A DNA stretch of 35,391 nucleotides, taken from NCBI GenBank assembly GCA_964553885.1, contig CAZKLP010000005.1, positions 1 to 35,391 on the forward strand, written 5' to 3'. Position numbers and translations under genes: made by a program. The notes beneath the pieces are model-generated. The model made no database searches and was not told where the DNA came from. It worked only from the letters and a program-made list of their open reading frames with translations. The stretch is from JACPHB01 sp964553885. Its GTDB lineage: Bacteria; Patescibacteriota; Minisyncoccia; UBA10092. Below, piece after piece: positions 8,930 to 16,674 of the stretch. Numbering within the stretch: the first letter of the stretch is position 1; every line of letters begins with the position of its first letter.

Positions 8930-9064
8930 ATGAGTATTACTTATAAACCAAAAAAGAAAAAGCGGAAAAAAAAACACGGATTTCTAAAAAGAATGAAAAG
9001 TTCCGGCGGGAGAAGAGTTATCGCCAGGCGTCGAAAAAAAGGACGTTTTAAGTTGACGGTATAA
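8930..9064 (+). CDS. rpmH: Ribosomal protein bL34
   Basis: bL34 is a tiny basic protein of the large ribosomal subunit. The 44-residue product MSITYKPKKKKRKKKHGFLK... contains the family core HGFLKRMKSSGGRRVIARRRKKGRFKLTV in condensed form, ending in the typical KLTV. The open frame extends further upstream, but the ATG at 8930 gives the correct family length and sits at the predicted transcription start. It begins the conserved rpmH-rnpA-yidC-khpB order next to dnaA. Confidence 0.96.
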   Translation: MSITYKPKKKKRKKKHGFLKRMKSSGGRRVIARRRKKGRFKLTV

Positions 9065-9071
9065 AAATGGC

Positions 9072-9404
9072 ATGTTGCCAAAAGTTAACCGCTTACAATC
9101 CGATAAAGATTTTAAAAATATCTTTAAAAACGGCAAAACATCGGAAAATCAATTTTTCCGCGTTAAATTTTTAAAAAATCAGAAAAATTTCAGTCGCTTC
9201 GGTTTTGTAATCAGTGTTAAACTTTTAAAGAAGTCAACCTTGAGAAATACTTTAAAAAGGCGCTTAAGAGCAATTTGTGGATCCTTGCTGAAAGATTTAA
9301 AATCCGATCTTGATATAGTAATATGGCCTAAAACAAGTTCCGTATCTCTTAGTTATGGAGATTTAGCTGCTTATTTAAAACAATTAATAATAAGCGTGGA
9401 TTGA
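9072..9404 (+). CDS. rnpA: Ribonuclease P protein component
   Basis: RnpA is the small basic subunit that assists RNase P RNA in maturing tRNA 5' ends. The 110-residue protein has LPKVNRLQSDKDFKNIFKNG at the start and the RNA-binding RNR-like helix as STLRNTLKRRLRAI (the canonical motif is RNRxKRRLRE, so one Arg is replaced by Thr). It follows rpmH after seven bases. The RNase P RNA gene is not recognisable in this window. Confidence 0.94.
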   Translation: MLPKVNRLQSDKDFKNIFKNGKTSENQFFRVKFLKNQKNFSRFGFVISVKLLKKSTLRNTLKRRLRAICGSLLKDLKSDLDIVIWPKTSSVSLSYGDLAAYLKQLIISVD

Positions 9405-9407
9405 AAT

Positions 9408-10121
9408 ATGTTTTATCTTTTTAACGAAATATTTTATAAGCCATTATTTAACGCTTTAATTTTTTTATATAATATTATTCCCAATCATGATATGGGGATA
9501 TCTATTATTGTTTTGACAATTATTATTCGTTTGATACTTTGGCCTTTAACAAGTAAAGGTATTAAAAGCCAAAAAACTTTAGCCGCTCTGCAGCCAAAAA
9601 TTGAGGAATTGAAAAAAAAGTTTAAAGATAATAAAGAAGCGCAGGCCAAGGCGCTTATGGCGCTTTATTCCGAAAATAAAATCAATCCTTTGTCCAGTAT
9701 TTTTCCCCTTATTATCCAAATTCCGATTATTATAGCTCTTTGGCAAGTTTTTTTAAATAGTATAAATTCCGATTTTAGTTCAATATATTCATTTATTCAA
9801 GCGCCGGCTGGAATTCAGATCATTTTTTTAGGTTTATTTGATTTAACAAAACGAAGTGTGTTATTAGCTGTAGTAGCCGGAGTTTTACAGTATTTTCAGA
9901 CAAAAATGATTATGCCCTCATTTGCCAAGCCTACGGAGGGCAAGCCCTTCAGTACCGTTAATTTCAGCCAGATTATGTCAAAACAAATGCTTTATTTCGG
10001 GCCGGTTATAAGTATGATTATTTTTTGGACTTTGCCGGCAGCTCTCCCATTATATTGGATTGTCGTTACTTTAATGACTATTTTCCAGCAATATATAAAT
10101 AAAAATAATGGAAAAAATTGA
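9408..10121 (+). CDS. yidC: YidC/Oxa1 membrane protein insertase
   Basis: YidC inserts and folds inner-membrane proteins, alone or with the Sec translocon. The 237-residue size fits the short Gram-positive/CPR type without a large periplasmic domain. Five hydrophobic segments are visible, at roughly 29-48, 92-114, 130-142, 149-166 and 195-226. The conserved Arg in the first core helix is present (TIIIRLILWPLT), and a coiled, charged cytosolic loop follows (QPKIEELKKKFKDNKEAQAK). A short insertion SFAKPTEGKPF in the loop before the last helices is a repeat-derived segment (see 9919-9952). The 3' end overlaps khpB by 14 bases. Confidence 0.95.
   Translation: MFYLFNEIFYKPLFNALIFLYNIIPNHDMGISIIVLTIIIRLILWPLTSKGIKSQKTLAALQPKIEELKKKFKDNKEAQAKALMALYSENKINPLSSIFPLIIQIPIIIALWQVFLNSINSDFSSIYSFIQAPAGIQIIFLGLFDLTKRSVLLAVVAGVLQYFQTKMIMPSFAKPTEGKPFSTVNFSQIMSKQMLYFGPVISMIIFWTLPAALPLYWIVVTLMTIFQQYINKNNGKN
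9919..9952 (+). repeat. In-frame repeat insert in yidC (SFAKPTEGKP type)
   Basis: A short G+C-richer segment encodes SFAKPTEGKPF. The same pattern occurs in the same reading frame in two unrelated genes of this window, at 16327-16353 (SFAEATEDK) and 24655-24684 (AFAKASVCK). It sits in a variable cytosolic loop, where an insertion would be tolerated. Confidence 0.6.
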
Positions 10122-10566
10122 TGAAATTAAAAATATTATTGCCGAATTTTGGAGACACGCGGGAATTATTGATATTGAGGTTAAAACCGTGGAAGTGGCA
10201 ACCGACGGTTCTTTAAGCGTCGGCGTTTTTATCCATGATGCTGATTTATATATAGGTGAAGACGGGCGCAATATCAGGGATTTTGAGAATATTTTGCGTT
10301 TAGTAATTAAAAAACAAGCAGGAAGTATTTTTATTGTTCATCTTGATATTAATAATTATAGAGAGCTTAAGAATGAAACTCTGCGGGAACTGGCCAAGAA
10401 AGCCGCTCGACGCGCCAGATTTTACAAAACTCCAGTGGCCTTAGAGGCCATGTCTTCTTATGAAAGGAGAATTATTCATACCGAGCTTGCTATTCATCCG
10501 GATATTAAAACAGAAAGTTCAGGCGAAGGCATCAACCGCCGGGTGGTGGTGAAATATATTAGTTAA
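10108..10566 (+). CDS. khpB: KhpB/Jag, KH-R3H RNA-binding protein
   Basis: KhpB (Jag, EloR) is a cytoplasmic RNA-binding protein linked to cell elongation and wall control in Gram-positives, normally encoded just after yidC as here. In the 152-residue product a KH-like domain occupies about residues 30-80, with LYIGEDGRNIRDFENILRLV standing where the GxxG loop lies. The C-terminal R3H domain has the signature ALEAMSSYERRIIHTEL. The N-terminal Jag_N domain of longer relatives is absent. It overlaps yidC, so translation is likely coupled. It converges with the next minus-strand gene with a one-base gap. Confidence 0.9.
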   Translation: MEKIDEIKNIIAEFWRHAGIIDIEVKTVEVATDGSLSVGVFIHDADLYIGEDGRNIRDFENILRLVIKKQAGSIFIVHLDINNYRELKNETLRELAKKAARRARFYKTPVALEAMSSYERRIIHTELAIHPDIKTESSGEGINRRVVVKYIS

Positions 10567-10567
10567 A

Positions 10568-11545
10568 TTATTTTATATTCAATTTATAAAGAAATTGATT
10601 TTCTTTTGCTATAAAAAAGAGATCGATTTCATCCTCGCTTACAGTAAGATTTGAAATGTCTCCGATATTTCCAACAATTAGTGTTTTTTTGCCGGTTTCG
10701 GTGTTGATTTTCCAGATGTCATCGCTGGTTGAAAAGGCGTTTTTGTAATAATCGTCGGGCAAAATGGCAAAATCGGGCCACGATTTTGGAACGGCGCAAT
10801 ATATATTTATTAGGTCTTTAGCCCAAACGCATTTGTCGGTCAAAGTTGAAATATTGTTTAAAGTTCTTTGACTGCCTTTTTTATCATAAATGGCTAATAG
10901 CGGATTTTTGCCATTTTGGTCAACATAAGAATAAACAAAGCTATTGCCATCGGGTGAAAATAACGCTTCTAATCCGAAAAAATCACCAATTATTTTTCCG
11001 ATGTTCAAATTTCTGACATCTAAAAACCATAAACTTCCGGCTACCGTGCCGCTGGGTTTAGAAACAAGCGCGATGTTGTTTGTATTTGGCCATTTCAAAA
11101 CAACATCTTTCAGCTTCAGATCGCTTATTAAAGTTTTTTGATTTTTTCCGCTTGGGTCGCTGGTGAACAAACCGTTATTCCTCTGGTAAACAATTTTTTT
11201 ATCATCCGGCGAAAAAACTTTTGGCCAAATTATTTCCGCTAAATTCTCAACGGGCGCGTTATTTGATAGCGCGGGTTTTGATTCATCTTGATTAAACTGC
11301 CAAAGTTGGCCTTTAAAGTCGTGGAATGAGATTGTTCCGTTATTTTCACTTAAAGACAAAATTGGTCCCCCGCTTATTGCTTTAAGATTAGCGCCATCTT
11401 TGACTTGGCCTGGCACCGTAAAATCCACATCGCTTACCGGCGCAACCACCTCTCCAGGTTTTAATATAAAATACCAAATCAGCAATCCAATTATTATAAG
11501 GCCGATAAGCGCTGTTAAAATTATATAAAAAGTTTTTTTAGGCAT
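10568..11545 (-). CDS. Membrane-anchored beta-propeller-like protein
   Basis: I do not recognise a named family. The 325-residue protein begins with MPKK and one strong transmembrane segment (FYIILTALIGLIIIGLLIWYF), followed by an extracytoplasmic domain. Repeated strand patterns such as FSPDDKKIVYQRNNGL, FSPDGNSFVYSYVDQNG and VGNIGDISNLTVSEDEIDLFF recall TolB/WD40-like (PD40) propellers. It is the last gene of the minus-strand secretion-like array, 19 bases after the pilin gene. By position it may be an envelope accessory or contact protein of that machine, but this is inference. Confidence 0.6.
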   Translation of the reverse strand: MPKKTFYIILTALIGLIIIGLLIWYFILKPGEVVAPVSDVDFTVPGQVKDGANLKAISGGPILSLSENNGTISFHDFKGQLWQFNQDESKPALSNNAPVENLAEIIWPKVFSPDDKKIVYQRNNGLFTSDPSGKNQKTLISDLKLKDVVLKWPNTNNIALVSKPSGTVAGSLWFLDVRNLNIGKIIGDFFGLEALFSPDGNSFVYSYVDQNGKNPLLAIYDKKGSQRTLNNISTLTDKCVWAKDLINIYCAVPKSWPDFAILPDDYYKNAFSTSDDIWKINTETGKKTLIVGNIGDISNLTVSEDEIDLFFIAKENQFLYKLNIK

Positions 11546-11564
11546 ATTATAATAAAAAATAATT

Positions 11565-12098
11565 TTATTGCAACATATTTGAAGTATTTACCCATTGGCC
11601 ATTAATGCAAATAGCAAAATTAGGACTTGATCCTGTAACTTCTCCCTCATTGCATGGTGCCCCCTCTTTTTCTTGTTCATTTCCTACTAGAGGCTGTTCC
11701 ACGGATTGGAATTGAATTGGAGTCAGATTAGGGTTTGTTAAATTAACCAAATCGGGATTAATGGTTCGCAGTAATAGATAAGAAACCAACAAAATTCCAA
11801 GCCCAAAAAGAGCTTGAAGGATTGTGTCTTTGGCGTCTTCCACTTTAGCGGCGTTTCCGGCGGCTAAAATATACATTATGCCGCCGATTGTCATTTGAGA
11901 CAGAGCCACGATAGTTATTATACTTAGGCCAAATAAAAATAAATAATTTATGTATTCCGGTAATTCTTGGCCGGCTGTAAGCCCCTCTTCGGGAACGCCG
12001 GGAAGTCCGGTTTCAAGTTGATATTGAGCCGCTATAGGAGAGGGTAAAAAATAATAAATAGCAAGCAGTGAGTAAAAAATAATAATAAAGTATCTCAT
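11565..12098 (-). CDS. VirB2/TrbC-like pilin
   Basis: The 177-residue protein has a signal peptide (YFIIIFYSLLAIYYFLPSPIAA-type) followed by two transmembrane helices. The first is around YLFLFGLSIITIVALSQMTIGG and the second around ILQALFGLGILLVSYLLL. They are joined by a short polar loop, AAGNAAKVEDAKD. This two-helix layout is that of VirB2/TrbC conjugative pilins, and the loop and second helix are typical of CPR pilin-like proteins. The C-terminal 60 residues form an extra exported tail with two Cys. It would be the subunit of an extracellular filament. It lies one base downstream of the Ig-fold gene. Confidence 0.7.
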   Translation of the reverse strand: MRYFIIIFYSLLAIYYFLPSPIAAQYQLETGLPGVPEEGLTAGQELPEYINYLFLFGLSIITIVALSQMTIGGIMYILAAGNAAKVEDAKDTILQALFGLGILLVSYLLLRTINPDLVNLTNPNLTPIQFQSVEQPLVGNEQEKEGAPCNEGEVTGSSPNFAICINGQWVNTSNMLQ

Positions 12099-12099
12099 A

Positions 12100-13191
12100 T
12101 TATTTTATTTCCAAATTAGTTGTTGATTCTGCTATTTCTAATTCATTGTCGGGATTTTGAGCCGTAACTTGGATTTTAGCGGAAAGCCGCCCGGAAAAAT
12201 TATCGGCCAAATTTAGCGTCGCGAGCCATGGCCTTTCGTTTTCACCATTCACTTTCGTGTTATTTATAAACCACTGCCATTTTAATTTTTTTATCGGAGC
12301 AGAAAAAAAATAAGTTTGGGCGATGAAATTCAGACTTGTCTGTTTTGTAGTTAGATTTTTTAACGCGGCGCCGAAAGGCAGGACGGTTTTAAGGTCGGAA
12401 AAGTACAATAAAACCTGCGGTTTTACAACCGGTATTACCATATGTTTATTTAAGAAAACAGAGCCGTTTTCAGTTTTAACTTCAAGCCGGACCGCGTAGG
12501 GATTGCCGGGAAAGTTACTTGTCCAAAAAGAGTATGAAAACTTGTTTTGGCCTGATTTTTTTAAATCCATTTTGCCGTCTATTATCCAATTGTATACAAG
12601 ATTATTTGAACTTATAGGGGTTTTAGTTCCCGGCCGATAAACAAAAGTCAGGGCTGAAATTGTAACAAAGGAATTTTGAGTCGGCATTAGTTTTGCCCTG
12701 TAAAAAATCGGCGCCTGGGAATTGGCGATCCAGGTTAAATCAACATCACTAACGGTGAGATTAATGGTATCGGAAAGATTTTCTCCGCTTGGAGTTGTAA
12801 CATTGATATTTACTCTATAAATCGCGCCAATGGCGCCGGTTCTGAAAGCAAAAATATTTTTATTAAGTCCCGAGGCCTCAGTTTGCCTCGCGCCATTTAA
12901 AAACCAAACATAATTTGAACCGCCGGCTCCGGTTACTCCCGAAAGATTGGCGGTAACGGCAACAGTTGAATTTGGAAGCGGCGTTATAGGGTCGGAGTTT
13001 AAAATAATTGCCGGTTTAATACCGCCAATTGTCGGCAATTCAAACTGGGCGGAAACTACGGTGGATAACGATATAAAAATGACTAACAGACAACCAACAC
13101 AGCCAAAATAAAATTTCTTAGCCCTCGCCCCGCAGCTGCGGGGCGACTCGCGCCTACTTAGAATTTTATTTTGACTGTGTTGGTTTGTCAT
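12100..13191 (-). CDS. Secreted Ig/PKD-like protein with repeat-derived N-terminus
   Basis: This 363-residue exported protein has a hydrophobic signal segment (FGCVGCLLVIFISLSTVVSAQ) and then several beta-rich repeats. These contain patterns such as NSTVAVTANLSG, GAIYRVNINVTTPSGENLSDTINLTV and AVRLEVKTENGS, typical of PKD or Ig-like folds. I cannot name a family. The first ~35 codons lie entirely inside a palindromic element (13089-13189) shared with an intergenic copy at 24960-25061. The element supplies the start codon and the positively charged n-region. An alternative start after the element is not obvious. The gene sits between a membrane-protein gene and the pilin gene, so a surface role alongside the filament is plausible. 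Confidence 0.6.
   Translation of the reverse strand: MTNQHSQNKILSRRESPRSCGARAKKFYFGCVGCLLVIFISLSTVVSAQFELPTIGGIKPAIILNSDPITPLPNSTVAVTANLSGVTGAGGSNYVWFLNGARQTEASGLNKNIFAFRTGAIGAIYRVNINVTTPSGENLSDTINLTVSDVDLTWIANSQAPIFYRAKLMPTQNSFVTISALTFVYRPGTKTPISSNNLVYNWIIDGKMDLKKSGQNKFSYSFWTSNFPGNPYAVRLEVKTENGSVFLNKHMVIPVVKPQVLLYFSDLKTVLPFGAALKNLTTKQTSLNFIAQTYFFSAPIKKLKWQWFINNTKVNGENERPWLATLNLADNFSGRLSAKIQVTAQNPDNELEIAESTTNLEIK
13089..13189. repeat. Palindromic element A (long arms, G+C-rich core)
   Basis: A left arm at 13089-13116 and a right arm at 13161-13189 are near-perfect inverted copies of about 29 bases. They flank a 45-base core that begins CTTAGCCC and ends TAG, with a 20-bp perfect palindrome at 13126-13145. 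The core matches element B (24989-25033) at about 33 of 45 positions, while the arms of A and B are unrelated to each other. Here the element lies inside the 5' coding part of the Ig-fold gene. Confidence 0.75.
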
Positions 13192-13205
13192 AGCTGTATG
13201 TTATG

Positions 13206-13661
13206 TTATTTTACTTTTGACGCTACTTTAGCTACTTTTTGAATGGCTTCGCCGGCAAATGGAATTTTTTCCGCCTTAACTAAGAAATAGAGAATTAAAA
13301 CCGCTATTGTCCAGGCGGCCCAATTAACAACCGGAATTAAAGCGGCCAATCCTCCGCCGAAGGCCAGCCACCAGTAAGCGCTCATTCCTTTGTATTGAAG
13401 GTAAAACCAGAAAATTAATGTTGTTATTAAGTTTAAAGATGGAGCGGCGACAGTGTAAATCGCCTGTCCGACAAAAGGAATCAGTCCAATAATCGTTAAA
13501 ATCAAAAAAAGAATATCAATAAAACCGGAGGCCAAAAACAGCAACAGCCACTCACCGAAGTCAATTTTAGTCGCTTCGCTTTTTTCCGCAGCTTTTGATT
13601 TTTCCGCCAACACCACCTTTTTCTTTTTTAATTTTTGTTGTAATTTTTCCGCTATTGCCAT
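13206..13661 (-). CDS. Small membrane protein of the secretion-like array
   Basis: I do not recognise this 151-residue protein. It has a lysine-rich cytoplasmic N-terminus (EKLQQKLKKKKVVLAEKSKAA) and about four hydrophobic segments, near residues 34-58, 60-78, 81-103 and 106-128, ending in a basic tail. The composition suggests an inner-membrane subunit. It lies between the VirB4 gene (separated by the 117-base heptamer repeat) and the Ig-fold gene, so it may be a subunit of the same machine. The start ATG at 13661 is the only good one. Confidence 0.65.
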   Translation of the reverse strand: MAIAEKLQQKLKKKKVVLAEKSKAAEKSEATKIDFGEWLLLFLASGFIDILFLILTIIGLIPFVGQAIYTVAAPSLNLITTLIFWFYLQYKGMSAYWWLAFGGGLAALIPVVNWAAWTIAVLILYFLVKAEKIPFAGEAIQKVAKVASKVK

Positions 13662-13683
13662 ACCTATATATTATATAATTTTT

Positions 13684-13800
13684 AAATACTAAATACTAAA
13701 TACTAAATACTAAATACTAAATACTAAATACTAAATACTAAATACTAAATACTAAATACTAAATACTAAATACTAAATACTAAATACTAAATACTAAATA
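13684..13800. repeat. Heptanucleotide tandem repeat, about 16.7 copies
   Basis: The unit AAATACT is repeated without interruption for 117 bases between the VirB4 stop and the next gene of the operon. There are no spacers, so it is not CRISPR. Each 21-base stretch contains a stop in every frame of the operon strand. A perfect short repeat like this is prone to slipped-strand length change. Confidence 0.95.
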
Positions 13801-13806
13801 ATAGCT

Positions 13807-15618
13807 CTATGGCGCCATCGCCTCCGCTCGCTCCAGTTCTTTTTTTGCCTGTTCTATTTGAAGGAGCTGGGCCGGATCGGAAGTAATAATCTGGTCCTCG
13901 GTATAAGAAGCGATAACTCTAATCGCCACGTGCTTTTGGCCGGCGAAAAACAAACCTTCGCCCACTTCCGATTCCAAAAGGAGAAATTTTTCTTCATCTG
14001 TTAGATTAAAAGTTTTTTGCAAAATATCAATATTGGTCGGCGATTGCTTGAAAAGAAACTGAAGCGAGGAATTGGTTAAAATCGGTTTGCCGTAAGGACT
14101 GCCCAAAAAATCGCTCACGTCTTGAGTAATGGTAGTTACTCCTAGAAAATACTTTCTGGCCCGCTTGGCGATACCGAACATAAACGAGGCGCCGTCGTCA
14201 TACTTCATCAGCCACCAGGCCTCATCTACCATCAGCACTCTTTTTTTAAGTTCGCTTCTCACCAAATTCCAAATGAAATGTAAAATCACGTACATTGCTA
14301 TCGGTCTCAACTCTTCTTCCATATCTCTAATAGAAAAGACCACCAGTTTATTTTTCATTTCAAGATTGGTCGGATGATTCAGAAAGCCGGAATAAGAACC
14401 GGTAACATATTTTTCAAGCCGTTTTGACAGCGACTCGGCGCCAGTCATGCTGTCTAAAACAGTTTTTAAATCCGACATAGTCGGCATAACGTTTTTGCTA
14501 AAATCGGAAGCAGCCGTGATGTCTCGGCTGGCGTATGTTTGGGTAATTGCCGAATCAATAATCGCATCTTCTTCGGGTGTAAGGTTGCCGAGCATAATCC
14601 TTAAAAGCCCGACCAAGTTGATGATGTTAGAGCGCAAAATATCGGCCGGATTTTCTTCCTCTCTGGGCTTTGGCAAATCAAATGGGTTTAAATGATTTTC
14701 CGAGGTCAGCGAAATTTTTAAAAAAGCGCCTCCTATGGTCTCTGCAAGGTATTGGTATTCGCTTTCAGGATCAACAACGACTACTTCGCTGCCGAACATC
14801 ATTGAACGAAGAATTTCCAGTTTCGCGGCGTAGGATTTGCCGCCGCCGGATTTGCCGAAAATTACCGTGTTGGCGTTTTCCAAGGAAAACCGGTCAAAAA
14901 TAATTAAAGAATTATTATGCCTGTTAATTCCGTAAAGTATGCCGGAGTCGGAAGTAAGATCCGAAGAAACAAACGGGAAAGTGGCGGCAATGGGCCCGGA
15001 ATTCATCGTGGTGTTAATTTGCAGCTCATCCGTAACAATCGGCATGGTAGAATTAAAACCTTCAACTTGCTGGTAGATCGCCGGTTTACTGTAGGCAAGT
15101 TTAGCGTCTAAAATAGAGCGTATGGATATTTCAATTTTATTCAGTTCTTCGGGAGAATCGGCGTAAACGGTAATATAGAGCCCGAATTTAAATAGTTTTT
15201 CCCTGGATTGCTGAAGTTTATCTCTTAAGTCCTCAAGGTCGCGATAAGCAGTTTCAAGCATTGGATCGCGTACTAGTCCCTTATCTTCACGCATGCTTAT
15301 TTCCGATTCAACTTGAGCCACTTTTTTTCTTAAATTTTTAAGGGCCGTTCCGGTATCTACAGGGCTGATGAAGAAACTAATGTCCATTGTTTTATCAAGA
15401 TTAATCATTGTTGCAAACCAATTTGTATTGAGAAATCGCGGATAATTGAAAATGAAAAAACTTTGAGTGAATTTTTTCCCCAAGCGAAGATAGTTGGAAT
15501 TAATTTCTAAAGCGGCCGGCGCTAAAATATCATGTAAAGCCGCCAGACCTTTTTGGTAAATTTGTTCCGGGCCGACAATCGTTGCTTCTTCTTTTTTCTC
15601 AAAAAATGGTAGTGTCAT
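13807..15618 (-). CDS. virB4: VirB4-family secretion ATPase, C-terminal part
   Basis: VirB4 (TraC/TrbE) ATPases power assembly of, and transport through, type IV secretion systems from the inner membrane. The 603-residue product carries Walker A GKSGGGKS at 255-262 and a typical VVVDPESEYQYLAE strand. Walker B VLMVDEAWWLM lies at about 460-470, followed by the conserved ITQDVSDFLGSPYGKPILTNSS and FKQSPTNIDIL. The usual N-terminal ~200 residues are missing and are instead encoded by the preceding gene (15615-16268), with which it overlaps by four bases (ATGA). This is a split VirB4. A coiled coil at ~95-145 may join the two chains. Confidence 0.9.
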   Translation of the reverse strand: MTLPFFEKKEEATIVGPEQIYQKGLAALHDILAPAALEINSNYLRLGKKFTQSFFIFNYPRFLNTNWFATMINLDKTMDISFFISPVDTGTALKNLRKKVAQVESEISMREDKGLVRDPMLETAYRDLEDLRDKLQQSREKLFKFGLYITVYADSPEELNKIEISIRSILDAKLAYSKPAIYQQVEGFNSTMPIVTDELQINTTMNSGPIAATFPFVSSDLTSDSGILYGINRHNNSLIIFDRFSLENANTVIFGKSGGGKSYAAKLEILRSMMFGSEVVVVDPESEYQYLAETIGGAFLKISLTSENHLNPFDLPKPREEENPADILRSNIINLVGLLRIMLGNLTPEEDAIIDSAITQTYASRDITAASDFSKNVMPTMSDLKTVLDSMTGAESLSKRLEKYVTGSYSGFLNHPTNLEMKNKLVVFSIRDMEEELRPIAMYVILHFIWNLVRSELKKRVLMVDEAWWLMKYDDGASFMFGIAKRARKYFLGVTTITQDVSDFLGSPYGKPILTNSSLQFLFKQSPTNIDILQKTFNLTDEEKFLLLESEVGEGLFFAGQKHVAIRVIASYTEDQIITSDPAQLLQIEQAKKELERAEAMAP

Positions 15619-16268
15619 AGTTGCATACCTTTTTTATCCAATCCTTCGGGGTTGTAAAGGTTATAAAATAGTTCCACTAGTTCATCGGTTCCTAGTCGAG
15701 AGGCCTTTATGCCCACGTGGGCTAACGTAATAATCGTGTGTTCAACTCGCTGAAGCAGTTGGCTTTTATATTCTTTAAATTTTTCTTCAGGGAAGACATT
15801 TTTTGACCGATTTTTAGGAAAAAGAGAAGTTAGTTTTTCCATCGGCCCTTCAGTTCTTGATTCTATAGGGTCAAAAGGAATGCCGACATAAAATCTTTTA
15901 ACCATAATGTCGGTAAGGGTTACGAAATTGCGGATGAAGTCTATATATTCGGCGGTCTGAATTTTTAAGAGTTCGTTTTCCTGGGTTTTAAGCTTTTCAT
16001 CCAAGGTCTGAAGATACGGATTAATGTCCAGCTTTCGCGAGTGGATGATTATTTGGACCGGCCAATCAAAGGAGTTGATGAAATCGGCATAGGCGCTGAT
16101 AACGGCGTCTCGGCTGTCAATGGATTCCAGTTCAAGGTTTCTTGAACCGCACATTAAAACGGCGCGCAAACCGCCATTTTTTAATATAACAACGCCTTCG
16201 CGGATTTCATCAACCGCTACAAATTCTTGAGTCGCCGGTTCTTTTTTAACTTTATCTTGCTCTGCCAT
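15615..16268 (-). CDS. VirB4 N-terminal (TraC-like) domain as a separate protein
   Basis: The 217-residue protein resembles the N-terminal non-ATPase domain of VirB4/TraC proteins. It has EFVAVDEIREGVVILKNGGLRAVLMCGSRN followed by SAYADFINSFDWPVQIIIHSRKLD and a helical region, and a C-terminal segment on accessory loops (ITLAHVGIKASRLGTDELVELFYNLYNP). It contains no Walker motif. Its stop overlaps the start of the VirB4 ATPase gene by four bases, so the two are made in equal amounts and probably assemble into one functional ATPase. It follows the PrgI-family gene by one base. Confidence 0.75.
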   Translation of the reverse strand: MAEQDKVKKEPATQEFVAVDEIREGVVILKNGGLRAVLMCGSRNLELESIDSRDAVISAYADFINSFDWPVQIIIHSRKLDINPYLQTLDEKLKTQENELLKIQTAEYIDFIRNFVTLTDIMVKRFYVGIPFDPIESRTEGPMEKLTSLFPKNRSKNVFPEEKFKEYKSQLLQRVEHTIITLAHVGIKASRLGTDELVELFYNLYNPEGLDKKGMQL

Positions 16269-16269
16269 A

Positions 16270-16674
16270 TTACTTTTTGGTATCTAAACTTAGCGCCAAT
16301 TCTTTTAATTTTGAGACGGTAATTTTTTTGTCCTCTGTAGCTTCAGCGAAGGAGGATTCCTCGGGTTTTTCTGGAAAAGTTTTTGGCTGTATTGCCTGCG
16401 CCGCGCCAAAAATATATAATTTCGGTTTCATAAAATAAAGTATGGCGGCTAAAAGAAAATAGATAAACGGCCGGTCATTTATTTTAAGGAAAGCTAAAGC
16501 TAAAGCCAGGGCGGCAATGGGCATGGCAATAATTATCCAGATGAAAAATTTAAATAAAAACCAAAACACGAAAAGAAGGGCGGCGGCGAAAGCCAAATAC
16601 AAAAATTGCTTGAGCGTTAGCGGCCCGATTATTCTGTCTTCTATATCTATGAATTGGGGGACTTGGTACTGCAT
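16270..16674 (-). CDS. PrgI/VirB3-like membrane protein
   Basis: PrgI-family proteins are the VirB3 equivalents of many Gram-positive conjugation systems. They are small inner-membrane proteins that work directly with VirB4. The 134-residue sequence begins QYQVPQFIDIEDRIIGPLTLKQFLYLAF, a classic PrgI opening. Two closely spaced hydrophobic helices follow, and then FLKINDRPFIYFLLAAILYFMKPKLYIF. Near the C-terminus SFAEATEDK is a repeat-derived insert. The gene lies directly upstream of the split VirB4 genes, the expected VirB3-VirB4 order, and its start overlaps the previous gene's stop by one base. Confidence 0.85.
   Translation of the reverse strand: MQYQVPQFIDIEDRIIGPLTLKQFLYLAFAAALLFVFWFLFKFFIWIIIAMPIAALALALAFLKINDRPFIYFLLAAILYFMKPKLYIFGAAQAIQPKTFPEKPEESSFAEATEDKKITVSKLKELALSLDTKK
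16327..16353 (-). repeat. In-frame repeat insert in PrgI-family gene
   Basis: This segment encodes SFAEATEDK, close to the inserts in yidC (SFAKPTEGK) and the TrmB gene (AFAKASVCK) and read in the same frame. It sits in the hydrophilic C-terminal tail. Confidence 0.6.

Noticed and set aside
13684..13800. CRISPR array.
   Set aside because: The unit is only seven bases with no spacers, and no cas genes are nearby.
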